Assembly (NCBI GenBank): GCA_964020155.1
Contig: OZ026550.1
Coordinates: forward strand, 230,001-294,000
Direction: 5' to 3'
Length of the DNA: 64,000 bases
Source of the DNA: Chondrilla cf. caribensis
Lineage: Eukaryota; Porifera; Demospongiae; Chondrillida; Chondrillidae
Part shown: piece by piece, positions 29,040 to 41,686 of the stretch
Layout: each line of letters begins with the position of its first letter
How positions within the stretch are numbered: position 1 is the first letter of the stretch
Translations under genes and position numbers: made by a program
The notes under the pieces: model-generated
What the model saw: the letters and a program-made list of their open reading frames with translations, nothing else
The model's database searches: none
What the model was told of the DNA's origin: nothing

Positions 29040-31843
29040 TTACACATAAAACAGTTCAAAGTTTGGAATACGTGATGACCGAGGGTGTATAGGATCAGTA
29101 CAACCACCAATGACTACAAAAGATGATGAACTAACTGCAATAGCACAAGATCGTAAATGAGGCCTAACACACTGTCCAACATTAGACCACTTGTCAGTGG
29201 TTGGATCATAAAAAGAGACATCAGATGTTGGCTTATCTGATTCGTCTTCCCCACCCACCACTATTGGGTGGTCACTGTCTGCTACTAAACCTGATGACCA
29301 GTTTGGAGTGTTCTGTACTCGAATCCACTTTACTTCTTGTTCCTTGGTAACGGCATTGACTACCTCATCCACAGGTAGCTTGTAGGCTTCTCTGGTGGCT
29401 GTTGTTGTACTGTTCATACCACTGGTGATGTACAGATACCTGCGGCCGATAGAGGCTCTCATGTAATACATTGGAAGTGGTAGCTTGAAGGAGCTGGAGG
29501 TGGTCCATTGGAAGGTGTCCATGTTGAAGACGTCAACACTGTCAAGGAGAGTCTTGTTATCACTTGCTTTCCCGCCAGCCACTAGCATGAGGTTGTTGCA
29601 GTGGATGATACACGGATGATGCCTTTTGGTTGGCATTGGAGGTACATTGGGTAACCACTGCTTCTTTTCTTCATCCCAAGTGGTTGTCGAGTTGGTGATT
29701 TTTCCAGTGGATGCATCTAGTCCTCCAATCAGAGTTAGCTGACCGTTCACTAATGTTGGTTCACTGTTGTAGATTAGTGAAGGTGGCAGTGTGGTCCACT
29801 CGGCTGTGATGGTGTCATATACTTGGACCAACTGAGCACGCTCAACATCACCACAGGCACCTCCACTAACATATATCTTTCCTCCAATCACTACAGCTGT
29901 AGCATGACATGTTGGTATGGGAAGAGGAGGCAGTTGGATGGACCGTAACTTGTTACCTTTTAAGAGTACATCACTTCGGAACACCTACAGTAGAAGACAA
30001 GTGAGAGGATTGGTTATTGCAATGAGACTGACAGAACAAAAGAAGGTACTCACATGTGTGTGTGTGTATGCACTGTACATGTTTGCCTGTCATGTAACAG
30101 GTATATTTTGAGGGGACAGATTTTCACCACCATATATTCATGTACAAGAGTTGATACCATTGACCCATGTACATCAACCTACCACACATATCATGTATCA
30201 TGTCTACTGTATACCCTCAGCATGTACTACATTGACACAGGTACACACTTAACATTGGATACAAAGTTTTAGTGTGTTATGTTACATATGCAACATGCAA
30301 ACAATGAGCTATAAATGAATTGTAAACTGTACTACCATCACAGAGATGAGAGGTGGAGTTATTAAGAGAGAGATTTGGACCTCTCAGAAACACATTCTTG
30401 TAAGCCCTCACACCTCAATATTGGCACAAGAATGACACAGTGACTATTATTATAGCTAGGGTTCAATAGACTCAATTGAGGATAAAACATTACAACAAGT
30501 GTACATATGTACATTAGTGTGGTGTTGAGTAGTCAGACGTGCAGGGACGTCGGATGCCATTTTGTTGTCAATTCCAAGTTTTTTGAGGATATGACCTTTT
30601 TGATATATTACATCACCATAAAATGGCTGACAACAGTTCCCTGATGTTTAGTTTGAAGTCTGAAGAAGTGGTTTCAACAAGACAACTCCATATATATCAC
30701 TGATTTTCATCACTAGCAATGGTCTTATTTCAACCAATGCATGGTGTAGCCATACTGTACCCATTTCCACAGCACTGATATGTACAGTATTAGAACACTC
30801 ACTCAACTCATGTGCATGGTCTACACAGGATCAAAGGAGATGTACTAAAATAGAGCAGCTATAGGATATACACTAGTAGTATATATCTATGTATCTACCT
30901 GTGTGTACAACAGATATTCAACTCAATCCACCTGTGAAGTGGAGATTACAAAGACACATTCGATTATCTCACTCACCTTTGGTTCATTCTTCATCACTTC
31001 TGTGTACAACTTCTGATTGACAATTTTGAGTAACTCCAAATGTACTTCTTCAATGGTCGGCCTCTCCTTTGGGTCGTCTTTCAGACAAACGCGGATTAGT
31101 GCTTTAAGAGGATGGTCGTCTGGTACTTTAGAGAGATCCTTTGCTCGTCGATCTACTTCTGATACAATACCGATTCCAAACATGGAACAAGAAGGAGGTT
31201 CTTGGGTTGCTACCTCCAACATCACCACACCCAGGGAGAACACGTCACCTATGTCAGTAAATCGAGTCTCCTTGTCGCGTAGGGCCTCCGGTGGCATGTA
31301 CAGTACAGTGCCAGGTTGGGTGGTGGTCAAATACTGGATGTCTGAGGGACGGAATTTAGCCTGGCCGAAGTCACCAATTTTAGCAATTCTTCCATCTTTG
31401 TCCAGGAGAATATTGCTTGGCTTCAAATCACGGTGGAGAATCTGAGGATTGTGATGGTGTAAGTATCTTAGACCGGAAGCGATTTGTTGGCATATATCGA
31501 CCTGCTTCTCCTTTGAGAGATTTCCTCTGTTGTCTTTGATGAACGTCTCCAACGTCTGGTCCATCAACTCCATCACCAGCAATACACTGCCTTCTTGTGT
31601 CTCGTCATTGAATACACCGATAAACTCCACGATATGAGGGTCTTCGGCTGCTCTCAGAATGTCGCATTCTCTTCTCAAGTCCTTCACTACCTTCTCCAAA
31701 TCTGCACTTTCTCTGTTGACAAGAATATCACTAATCTTCTTCACAGCGACTGGTCTAGAATGGTACGTTCCCCTGTAGACACTCTGGTAGTCTCCTTTAC
31801 TGATGCATTCACCAATCTCCAGTCCTTCTGCTCCAGGTAAGTA
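29040..31843 (-). pseudogene. KK3: kinase-kelch gene lacking its 5' exons
   Basis: Exons 30977-31843 (kinase, 289 codons) and 29040-29984 (kelch, 314 codons) are open and phase-matched. The kinase exon begins at an intact acceptor (TTATTGCAG/TACTTACC) in phase 0, not at an ATG, exactly as in KK5. The coiled-coil and CARD-like exons that precede it in KK5 are missing. Upstream lies the same 27-bp minisatellite, then the 3' end of KK4. Catalytic motifs HRDLKPSN and DFG are present. The glycine loop is degenerate (SKGDYQSVY), as in KK5. It is either a 5'-truncated pseudogene or is reached by splicing from KK4. Confidence 0.7.
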
Positions 31844-32037
31844 CTGCAATAAATAAACAGTACAAAATGAATACACCAGTATTATATGCACTATTGATAT
31901 TACTGACACCAGTGCTATACTGTATAAATGTTATGTACACCATACATACCGTATGTGTAGCAAGTGCAGTATGTACATATTAATATACACATAATATACA
32001 CTATACATACGGTTAACTATGCTCACTACACATATAG

Positions 32038-32480
32038 TATGTACAGGTAGTACCTCCGTCCACACATGTACAGGTAGTACCTCCGTCCACACATGTACAG
32101 GTAGTACCTCCATCCACACATGTACAGGTAGTACCACTGTCCACACATGTACAGGTAGTACCTCCGTCAACACATGTACAGGTAGTACCTCCGTCCACAC
32201 ATGTACAGGTAGTACCTCCGTCCACACATGTACAGGTAGTACCTCCGTCCACACATGTACAGGTAGTACCATCGTCCACACATGTACAGGTAGTACCTCT
32301 GTCCACACATGTACAGGTAGTACCTCCGTCCACACATGTACAGGTAGTACCACCGTCCACACATGTACAGGTAGTACCTCCGTCCACACATGTACAGGTA
32401 GTACCTCCGTCCACACATGTACAGGTAATACCATCGTCCACACATGTACAGGTAGTACCTCCGTCCACACATGTACAGGA
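32038..32480. repeat. 27-bp minisatellite, about 16 copies (KK3 side)
   Basis: Unit contains CCTCCGTCCACACATGTACA followed by GGTAGTA. Because 27 is a multiple of 3, frames stay open on both strands. Same unit as the longer KK5 intron array, marking common descent of the two introns. Confidence 0.95.
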
Positions 32481-32525
32481 TTACCAGTACAGTGAATATT
32501 CATTAATCTGCCCCCAGTTAATCTG

Positions 32526-35500
32526 CTAAACCGTTTTATCCACTGTAAGTGATGACCGAGGGTCCATAAAGTCAGTACGTCCACCAATGACTATAAAAGA
32601 TGATGAACTAACTGCAATAGCACAAGAGTGTAAATGAGGCCTAACACACTGTCCAACATTAGACCACTTGTCAGTGGTTGGATCGTAAATGGAGACATCA
32701 GATGTTGGCTTGTTTGATTTATCTTTCCCGCCCACCACTATTGGGTGGTCACTGTCCGCTACTAAACCTGATACACAGTTTGGGGTGTTCTGTACTTGAA
32801 TCCACTTTACTTCTTGTTCCTTGGTAACGGCATTGACTACCTCCTCCACAGGTAGCTTGTAGGCTGCATTGATGGCTGTTGTTGTACTGTTCATACCACT
32901 GGTGATGTACAGATACCTGCAACTAATAGAGGCTCTCACGTCCCACATTGGTAGTGGTAGCTTGAAGGAGCTGGAGGTGGTCCATTGGAAGGTGTCCATG
33001 TTGAAGACGTCGACACTGTCAAGGAGAGTCTTATTATCACTTGCTCTCCCACCAGCCACGAGCATGAGGTTGTTGCAGTGGATGATACACGGACAAAGTC
33101 GTTTTGTTGGCATTGGAGGTACTTTAGGAAACCACTGCTTCTTTTCTTCATCCCAAGTGATTGTTGAGTTGGTGATTTGTCTAGTGGATGCATCTCCTCC
33201 TCCAATCAGAGTTAGCTGACCGTTCACTAATGTTGATTCACTGTGGTAGATTGGTGGAGGTGGTAGTGTGGTCCACTCGGCTGTGATGGTGTCGTATACT
33301 TGGACCAACTGAGCACGCTTCATATCATCACAGGCACCTCCACTAACATATATCTTTCCTCCAATCACTACGGCTGTAGCACAAAATGTTGGTATGGGAA
33401 GAGGAGGCAGTTGGATGGACTGTAACTTGTTACCTTTTAAGAGTACATCACTTCGGAACACCTACAGTAGAAGACAAGTGAGAGGATTGGTTATTGCAAT
33501 GAGACTGACAGAACCAATGAAGGTACTCACATGTGTGTGTTTTGTGTGTATGCACTGTACATGTTTGCCTGTCATGTAAAAGGTATATATTTTGAGGGGA
33601 CAGATTTTCACAACCATATATTCATGTACAAGAGTTGATACCATTGACCCATGTACATCAACCTACCACACATATCATGTATCATGTCTGCTGTATACCC
33701 TCAGCATGTACTACATTGACACAGGCACACACTTAACATTGGACACAAAGTTTTAGTGTGTTATGTTACATATGCAACATGCAAACAATGAGCTATAAAT
33801 GAACTGTAAACAGTACTACCATCACAGAGATGAGAGGTGGAGTTATTAAGAGAGAGATTTGGACCTCTCAGAAACACATTCTTGTAAGCCCTCACACCTC
33901 AATATTGGCACAAGAATGACACAGTGACTATTATTATAGCTGGGGTTCAATAGACTCAATTGAGGATAAAACACTACAATAAGTGTACATATGTACATTA
34001 GTGTGGTGTTGAGTAGTCAGACGTGTAGGGATGTCGGATGCCAATTTCATGTCAATTCCAAGCTGTTTTGAGGATAAGACCTTTTCAATATATTACATCA
34101 CCATAAAATGGCTGACAACAGTTCGCTGATGTTTAATTTGAAGTCTGAAGAAGTGGTTTCAACAAGACAACTCCATATCACTGGTTTTCATCACAATGGT
34201 CTTGTTTCAACCAATGCATGGTGCACCCATACAAGCTGCACCTATTCCCACAGCACTAATATGTACAATATTTACATTAGCATATGGTATGGAGTAGTCA
34301 CTTTGAACTGGGAATAAGGACTGTTTGCTATCATTTCATATTTACAGACATCTCATCTCAGGTTGCCTTGTCCACTTGTGGACTGACAGTGTTGAAGGAT
34401 TGTGGAACTGACACAAGTATTGTGACACACTTGATGTGTTGGAATGCAATATTAGAACACTCACTCAACTCATGTGCATGGTCTACACAGGATCGAAGGA
34501 GATGTACTAAAATAGACCAGCTATAGGATATACACTAGTAGTATCTACCTATGTGGTGTGTTAACACAACAGATATTCAACTCAATCCACATGTGAAGTG
34601 GAGACTATAAAGAAACATTCGATTATCTCACTCACCTTTGGTTCATTCTTCTTCACTTCTGTATACAATTTGTGATGGGCAAATTTACGGAGTAACTCCA
34701 AATGTACTTCTTCAATGGTTGGCCTCTCCTTTGGGTCATCCTTCAGACAAACTCTGATCAATGCTTTAAGAGGATGGTCGTCTGATACTTTAGAGAGATC
34801 CTTTGCTCGTCGATCTACTTCTGATACAGTACCGATTCCAAACATCGAACAAGAAGGAGGTTCTTGGGTTGCTACCTCCAGCATCACCACACCCAGGGAG
34901 AACACGTCACCTTTGTCAGTAAAGCGAGTCTCCTTGTCGCGTAGGGCCTCCGGTGGCATGTACAGTACAGTGCCAGGTTGGGTGGTGGTCAAATACTGGA
35001 TGTCTGAGGGACGGAATTTAGCCTGACCAAAGTCACCAATTTTAGCAATTCTTCCACCTTTGTCCAGGAGAATATTGCTTGGTTTCAAATCTCGGTGGAG
35101 AATCTGAGGATTGTGATGGTGTAAGTATCTTAGCCCGGAAGCGATTTGTTGGCATATATCGACCTGCTTCTCCTTTGAGAGATTTCCTCTGTTGTCTTTG
35201 AGAAACGTCTCCAACGTCTGGTCCATCAACTCCATCACCAGCAATACACCGCCTTCTTGTGTCTCGTCATTGAATACACCGATAAACTCCACGATATGAG
35301 GGTCTTCAGCTGCTCTCAGAATGTCGCATTCTCTTCGAAAATCTTCCAACAGTTTCTCCAAATCTTGTGCGTTTTCTCTGGCGCTCTCGACAAGAATATC
35401 GTGGATTTTCTTCACAGCGACTGGTCTACCGTTATACGTTCCTCTGTAGACTCCTCCATAGCTTCCTCTCCCCAGACGATCGCCAACCTTCAGTCCTACC

Positions 35501-35535
35501 GCTCGGGAAAATCTCTTAGAGAACCGACCTCCCAT
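32526..35535 (-). CDS. KK4: myristoylated TKL-like kinase with kelch domain, altered C-terminus
   Basis: Exons 34636-35535 and 32526-33461, phase 0 junction, 611 aa. Starts MGGRFS (myristoylation-type). Kinase motifs LGRGSYGGVY, VAVKK, HRDLKPSN, DFG and MPPEAL are complete and closest to KK1. The kelch exon matches the paralogs until PRSSLT, then reads VDKTV and stops, where the others end in NFELFYV or similar. The break at about 32,547 is the junction with the truncated KK3, so KK4 has lost its original last codons and 3' UTR. The six kelch blades themselves are intact. Confidence 0.82.
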
Positions 35536-35584
35536 CTTCTTCGGACGGCAATAAAGAACAAGTCTTATTGAATTCGGGTGAGAT

Positions 35585-35590
35585 CACGTG
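35585..35590. promoter_or_regulatory. E-box upstream of KK4
   Basis: CACGTG within ATCACGTGAT, 50 bp upstream of the KK4 ATG, matching the palindromic E-boxes upstream of KK1. Confidence 0.4.
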
Positions 35591-35690
35591 ATCGACGATC
35601 TACCGGAGCCTCACGATCATCTACCACACATAATACTTCAGATAGCTCCAGATACTGTATTATAATAGCACAGCACGAAAGACAGTAGAG

Positions 35691-36095
<405 letters not shown>

Positions 36096-36399
36096 GTGTA
36101 GATTACATACAAACAGAAGGAGTTATATAATACAGGTCATGACCAAAGTTGTTAGGTGGTGTTGTGTGTGTGCGCGTGTGTGTGTGTGTGTATGTGTGTG
36201 GTGTGTGTGTGTGTGTGCGTGTGCGTGCGTGTGTGTGTAGATGGATGTGTGTGTATTATGGTGACAGTGTTGCCAATTGACATGATTGAACATTTTTACC
36301 AGTTCTCATATGTAAATATATTACACGCACTGCACACATGTACTGTCTACACTCCAGTCCAATACATAACCTTCACCAAATTCAACTATTCAAGTTTGA

Positions 36400-36570
36400 G
36401 TAAAACAGTGATTTACCAATTTTTCAGTGATTTACCAATTTTTCAGTGATTCACCATTTTTTCAGTGATTTACCAATTTTTCAGTGATTTACCAATTTTT
36501 CACAGAGATTTACCAATTTTTCAGTGATTCATTAATTTTTCAGTGATTTACCAATTTTTCAGTGATTTAC
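36400..36570. repeat. 19-bp minisatellite
   Basis: Tandem AGTGATTTACCAATTTTTC, about eight copies. A shorter version is in the duplicate at 61,630-61,740. Confidence 0.92.
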
Positions 36571-36965
36571 CAATTATACCCTTCCATTCCATGTGGCATC
36601 AGAAGTGGCGACTCTTCAAATTTATCCCATTTCAAGGTCAAATCATCTCTGAACCCTTAATCCTTCCACAGAGAGTGGGACCACACTCCCCAATATCAAC
36701 ATTGAAGGCAAGTTCTTCATTACTAGCTGCTATCAGGTCAGGAGCTGTTATCATCACCTCAGTTGTGTGGGAGTCAGCTAATGTTATCTTATGTGCATAT
36801 GAGCTACAATGTGGCATGTTAAGAGGATGACTATATGTTCCCTTATATGGGCAATGGGGTGCACCTTACATTCCTTAGAGGTGTTCTAATCTCTGGGATA
36901 CACTCACACTTACTCTAAACCAACCACTACCTTGAACACAACCTTAACACATATGCATACACACA

Positions 36966-37036
<71 letters not shown>

Positions 37037-37456
37037 GGCTCAGCCTCTCATAGCAATGTGTTGATACCAGTGGCATACCACAAGGTCACTACACTACAGA
37101 GGTACCAGCTCAAGGCTACATCACATGTCAACATGATCACACCACACAATCAGTACACCAGACGTGACATAACTGATAATACAAAAGTGAAGGTTAAAAG
37201 CAATGTGTGTTATATTACACAGGTGGTGCTATACTGCTGTTTCTGTTCCTGTGTTGTGCCAGGAGTGATGTACATTTGGAATGGGAACCAGTTTGGGACA
37301 TGGGACCTGTCCTGGCACCTCACACATACACCTTCTTCCACTCTTGCCTTGTTTGAAGTTGGCAACATTAACAATCACTTCAGACTGCTCTCTCCTCACC
37401 TGTGTCCTGAGAGGAGAGAGAGGAACAGCGAGGGATGATGGGGGTGTTGGTACAGT

Positions 37457-37508
<52 letters not shown>

Positions 37509-37510
37509 TG

Positions 37511-38083
37511 GTTTGGTGAGGTAAGATGATGTACAGTATAGGATTTGTGGGGCGAGGTAAGGTAAATTATTGGGAAATTGGCACAGTATTGTAGTATCAG
37601 TGCCAGTGCTGAAGTGAGCAGAGAGACAAGGAGAGGCAAGGTGTTGTGAATGTCGGTTTCTGACCACAGTTGTCTACCCTTACACAGCTGCACTCCCTCT
37701 GTAAGGGAACCTATAATTCAATAATCGTCTCCAAACAGGAGAAAACTAACACACTGCCATGCTGCAAGGCCATAAATGTGGGACCCTCCATCCACACCTA
37801 ACACATACCATATCCCACAGGTTGGCTCATTGTGGGATAGCAGATATGTGGATGTTTGGACAAGCTACACCACAGATATTTCCTCCGGTGGAGTGTACCA
37901 GTGTGAGAGGGTACATTACAAAGAAAACTTTCACTACAGAAAGTTGTAGAGATCGATGAGGTCGGGTCACAGTTCTCTGCTAGTACACTATGCAAACATT
38001 TGTATTCATTCCTGTACAAATGATGTAATACAGCAATTTTGTTAATAATTTTGGTAATATTAGCAATCACACACACACACACA

Positions 38084-38158
<75 letters not shown>

Positions 38159-38660
38159 ACACACACACACCATACATATGTGAAAATGTAAATCTACCAC
38201 CAAGAATAGCTGCAGTTTTTCAATACAATGTGATAATAGAATCCTGTTAAGTGCCAATAGTACCACTGGTGGATTCACATGGCTGGGATCAGGCACTGGT
38301 GTATGTTCAGCAAGTCGTTCATCGCCAAATAAATGGAAGTTGTGCAAACAGGACAAATTTGCTGATAACATGATAAAAAATAAGTAGCTCTCAGCAAAGC
38401 AACGCTCCTCAGTGAGACAAATTTCAATTTCTTTCCTTTTCACAACTACATACGCACGTACATGTCACACAGGTTTCAAGAACAGGGCCCCACTACTTGG
38501 TAATGCAATTACTTCATCAGTGCACCTAGTTCCTTGGGGATGGGGTGCAAATGACCAACCATGGAGATTGTCCACAATTAGGCCAAGATTTCAGAATTGC
38601 ATTACCATCGCACAGATAACAGCTGCTGATATGGGTGACCATGAGGGGTAACTTACAGCA
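37511..38660. other. No recognisable gene; contains (CA)n at 38,068-38,170
   Basis: Mixed sequence with a CA tract broken by ACTT. Short frames show no recognisable domain. I find no exon I can support. Confidence 0.5.
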
Positions 38661-38774
38661 CACTAACTAAGCAATTTCAGTGTACACTAATCTAGGTACA
38701 TACATACGCCACGTACATACATTATGTAGGCTCCTGCTAATACAACGACACAGACACACACCAAACTCACTTGG

Positions 38775-38955
38775 CCGTCTTTTCGTTGTATATATTTCAG
38801 CAAGAGCCATAAACTTCTCCAAAGAGATAAAGCTGTTGAATTCCTTTTCAATTTCTGCTCGAAGTTCAGGATCTTTGAGCACATGTAACTCGATCTGTGT
38901 GTTTCTCCTTAAGTTGCTTGGCGAAATAGCGAAGCATCTTCGACTGTTGGACACA
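38775..38955 (-). other. Possible exon, family unknown
   Basis: Minus-strand frame reading DPELRAEIEKEFNSFISLEK, a vaguely EF-hand-like pattern, near a possible donor in AAGTGAGTTTGG. It might belong with the EF-hand exon at 39,602-39,776, but splice phases cannot be tied together. Low confidence. Confidence 0.2.
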
Positions 38956-39292
38956 ATAAGCCCAGAGACAAGGCAAACACGTCAACACACAGCCAATACG
39001 CAAACCCATCACCAGACAAACTTACTTCTTGTAACTTGTATCTGATTTGGCTTCAAGTGAGGGTGCCGTAGCGATCCAGGCCGTCTGGTAAGCAACAAAA
39101 CAAATCATCTAAGGGTTTCCTCGTTTTGCGGTCACACCCCCCACGTGGTCGCAATGCCTGGTAGGAAAAGACACAACTGGAAAGCAAGACAAAGGAAGGA
39201 ATTGAGCTCTCAGTAGCATTTGGGATTGTGTGATGTGATAGAGGATGCGGGTTCTACTGGTGTACAGAGTGATACAAATATTATCGAGTGAC

Positions 39293-39299
39293 ACACACC

Positions 39300-39354
<55 letters not shown>

Positions 39355-39355
39355 G

Positions 39356-39405
<50 letters not shown>

Positions 39406-39443
39406 AACACACACACACACGCACACACGCACGCACACACGCA

Positions 39444-39521
<78 letters not shown>

Positions 39522-39544
39522 CACACACACGCACGCACACACGT

Positions 39545-39596
<52 letters not shown>
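39293..39596. repeat. (CA)n microsatellite, about 300 bp
   Basis: CA with CACG and CAAA interruptions. It starts almost directly after the EF-hand exon on the minus strand (donor GTGAGAAGTGTGTG). Confidence 0.95.
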
Positions 39597-39601
39597 CTCA
39601 C

Positions 39602-39776
39602 GATCACTAGCTGGTATCCAGGCCACTTCACTTTACTGTTCTTATTGGTGTCATACACGCTCCACTGTAGATTGATCTCGGACGATATCCCCTTGTCCTT
39701 ATTCCTCATAATCCACTCCACAATCTCCTCAAGACTAGCGGTTCCATCCTTGTTCACATCAATGCTGTAGATCCAC
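39602..39776 (-). CDS. Exon with two EF-hand-like motifs (calumenin/reticulocalbin-type)
   Basis: The acceptor TTTCCAG/G and donor ATC/GTGAGA enclose 58 open codons plus 1 nt. The sequence reads WIYSIDVNKDGTASLEEIVE, a good calcium-binding loop (D-x-N-x-D-G-x-x-S-x-x-E). About 25 residues later comes a degenerate second loop, DTNKNSKVKWPGYQ. The spacing and the W-x-x-Y/x-D-x-N...V-x-W-x-x-Y pattern resemble the first EF-hand pair of CREC proteins (calumenin, reticulocalbin), which act in the secretory pathway. No other exon of this gene could be assigned, so it may be an isolated or partial copy. Confidence 0.5.
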
Positions 39777-39799
39777 CTGGAAATTCAATAATCAAGAGT

Positions 39800-41040
39800 A
39801 AACAACAACACAAACAACAACAACATATACTGTTCAACCCTTCCTTTTATCTCTGATGTACATTGTACATACGTGAGAATACAATAGCCAACAGACACAG
39901 ACTGTACCACATGAGAATTATTGCTAACTGTGGAAAAGTGAAATCTACGAAATGATTTGAAGAATTAAAAGATCAGAGGAGTGAGAGAGGTTGCTGATAG
40001 CTATGAAGGCAATGATTCGGGAGTGTGACCAGTGAGAATTTGGAAATGAAGAGGGAAGATTTGCAACTGCTGTCTGAAGAAGACCCTTCCCACCCCGACC
40101 AGGCCTACCAGGACTTGCACTCAAAGTAACACTTATCAGTCCTCTGCTTCAACTCCAGCTGTCTCTGGTTTGAATTTACTTTGTTTTGTAACACACCGTT
40201 TGTTATGAGTTGAATAAGGACGTGGCTTTTTCTCTTATCACGTGTAATAGCTATACAGCATTACTATCCTCAAGGTCTGTGCGTGGTTATATTACACATT
40301 GTTCTAACATAGACGTAGAGTATAGAGAGTCTATGATTATGTGCGTTAGTAATCAGATACGGACGATACGTACGTGTGTGGTGTTTATACTGGCAGAAAG
40401 TCGTCTCCTTCGTCGACCTGCACCATCTCGCTCGAGCTCTCCTTGATAGTCTTCTCTACTTGTACCGGTTGTACCAATCCCTCCTTTCATGTCGTCGGCA
40501 TCCTCGTGAACTTCTCTGGATAATCGATGTATGTAGAGGGAAGCTAAGAACTCAGCTATACATGGCCTTCTGTCCAAGTGGCACACAGTGCATATGCGTT
40601 CGGTGGTATCTAGCTAGGTTTTCGGTTGAAGGACCGGATATTCAAACCTTCTCATGCCAGCATCGTCTTCAAAGGCAAACACTCGAACTTGACAAAAAAA
40701 ACTAAACAAAAGGCGAGAACAATGATCCTTGCGTAGCAGCCATTTTATATTCTACACAATGAAGAATTATTATTGATATGTTATGGGGTAATACTGCATC
40801 ATCGTTATTCAAATCAGAGAATAACAATGTAATACAAAATAGACCACAGCCTCGGACACAGGGGTTAAAGCAACTGACATGAAGTATAGTATACACACAA
40901 ACAATAAATCTGAGCAAAGATATAATATTGATATCACAATAATCTAGTTGACATCTAGCTACACATGATAAATGCAAACAAAACACTGTACACTTTGTGT
41001 TGTAACATGCAGTAGAGTTGACCACGACAAGAATAATGTC
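39800..41040. other. No supported gene
   Basis: Intergenic. A minus-strand frame at 40,353-40,586 (Arg-rich) has no compatible splice phase with the EF-hand exon and no recognisable domain. Confidence 0.5.
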
Positions 41041-41047
41041 ATTTCTT

Positions 41048-41614
41048 CTACTGATCTTTACTCCATGTTGGATCTTTGATGGCTTTCTTTTCCAAATCCT
41101 TTGCAATGTTTGTACCAAAGGTAGCTTCTACTTGTTGTAGTAGGAACCTCCATGTTGAGGGGTAGGACTTTCCAGAGAGACCGTCCCTCCAGTATTTCAG
41201 GGCTAGTAGACCACCAAGTGGATCTGTACGGTAAGCCTGAACATGTTCAATAGGAACCCCCAAACAAATTGCTAGGGACTGCCAAACTGGTTGGTCCAAT
41301 AACATCTTGCTCAGACCGACATCTGATGGAGTCAGACCTGTGATGATGGAATCAGAAATGTAATATTATTGCTGTATGCTCTGACCAACAGACACTGACT
41401 GTATCTCACTAGTACTCACTGTAGAATTCCAGACTCTGAGGGTATTGAGAGGGGGACGTATCCCCTGCAGAGGTACTGGGTGGCTGTGGGTTGTCACCAG
41501 TTGTCATGGTTACTACAAACATTAAAATGCAAAAGTAAAATAGGAATTCTATGTACATATGCACAAATACACAAAAAAACAAATTCGAAGAACAATTACA
41601 CTCACACCCACATA

Positions 41615-41686
<72 letters not shown>

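Noticed and set aside
36932..37438. 168-codon plus-strand frame in the duplicated block
   Set aside because: It begins in a (CA)n tract. The copy at 62.4 kb shows amino-acid-changing differences, and exon-like signals are stronger on the minus strand. Not called as a gene.
40353..40586. Arg-rich minus-strand frame as a possible first exon of the EF-hand gene
   Set aside because: No donor in a phase compatible with the acceptor at 39776, and no signal peptide.
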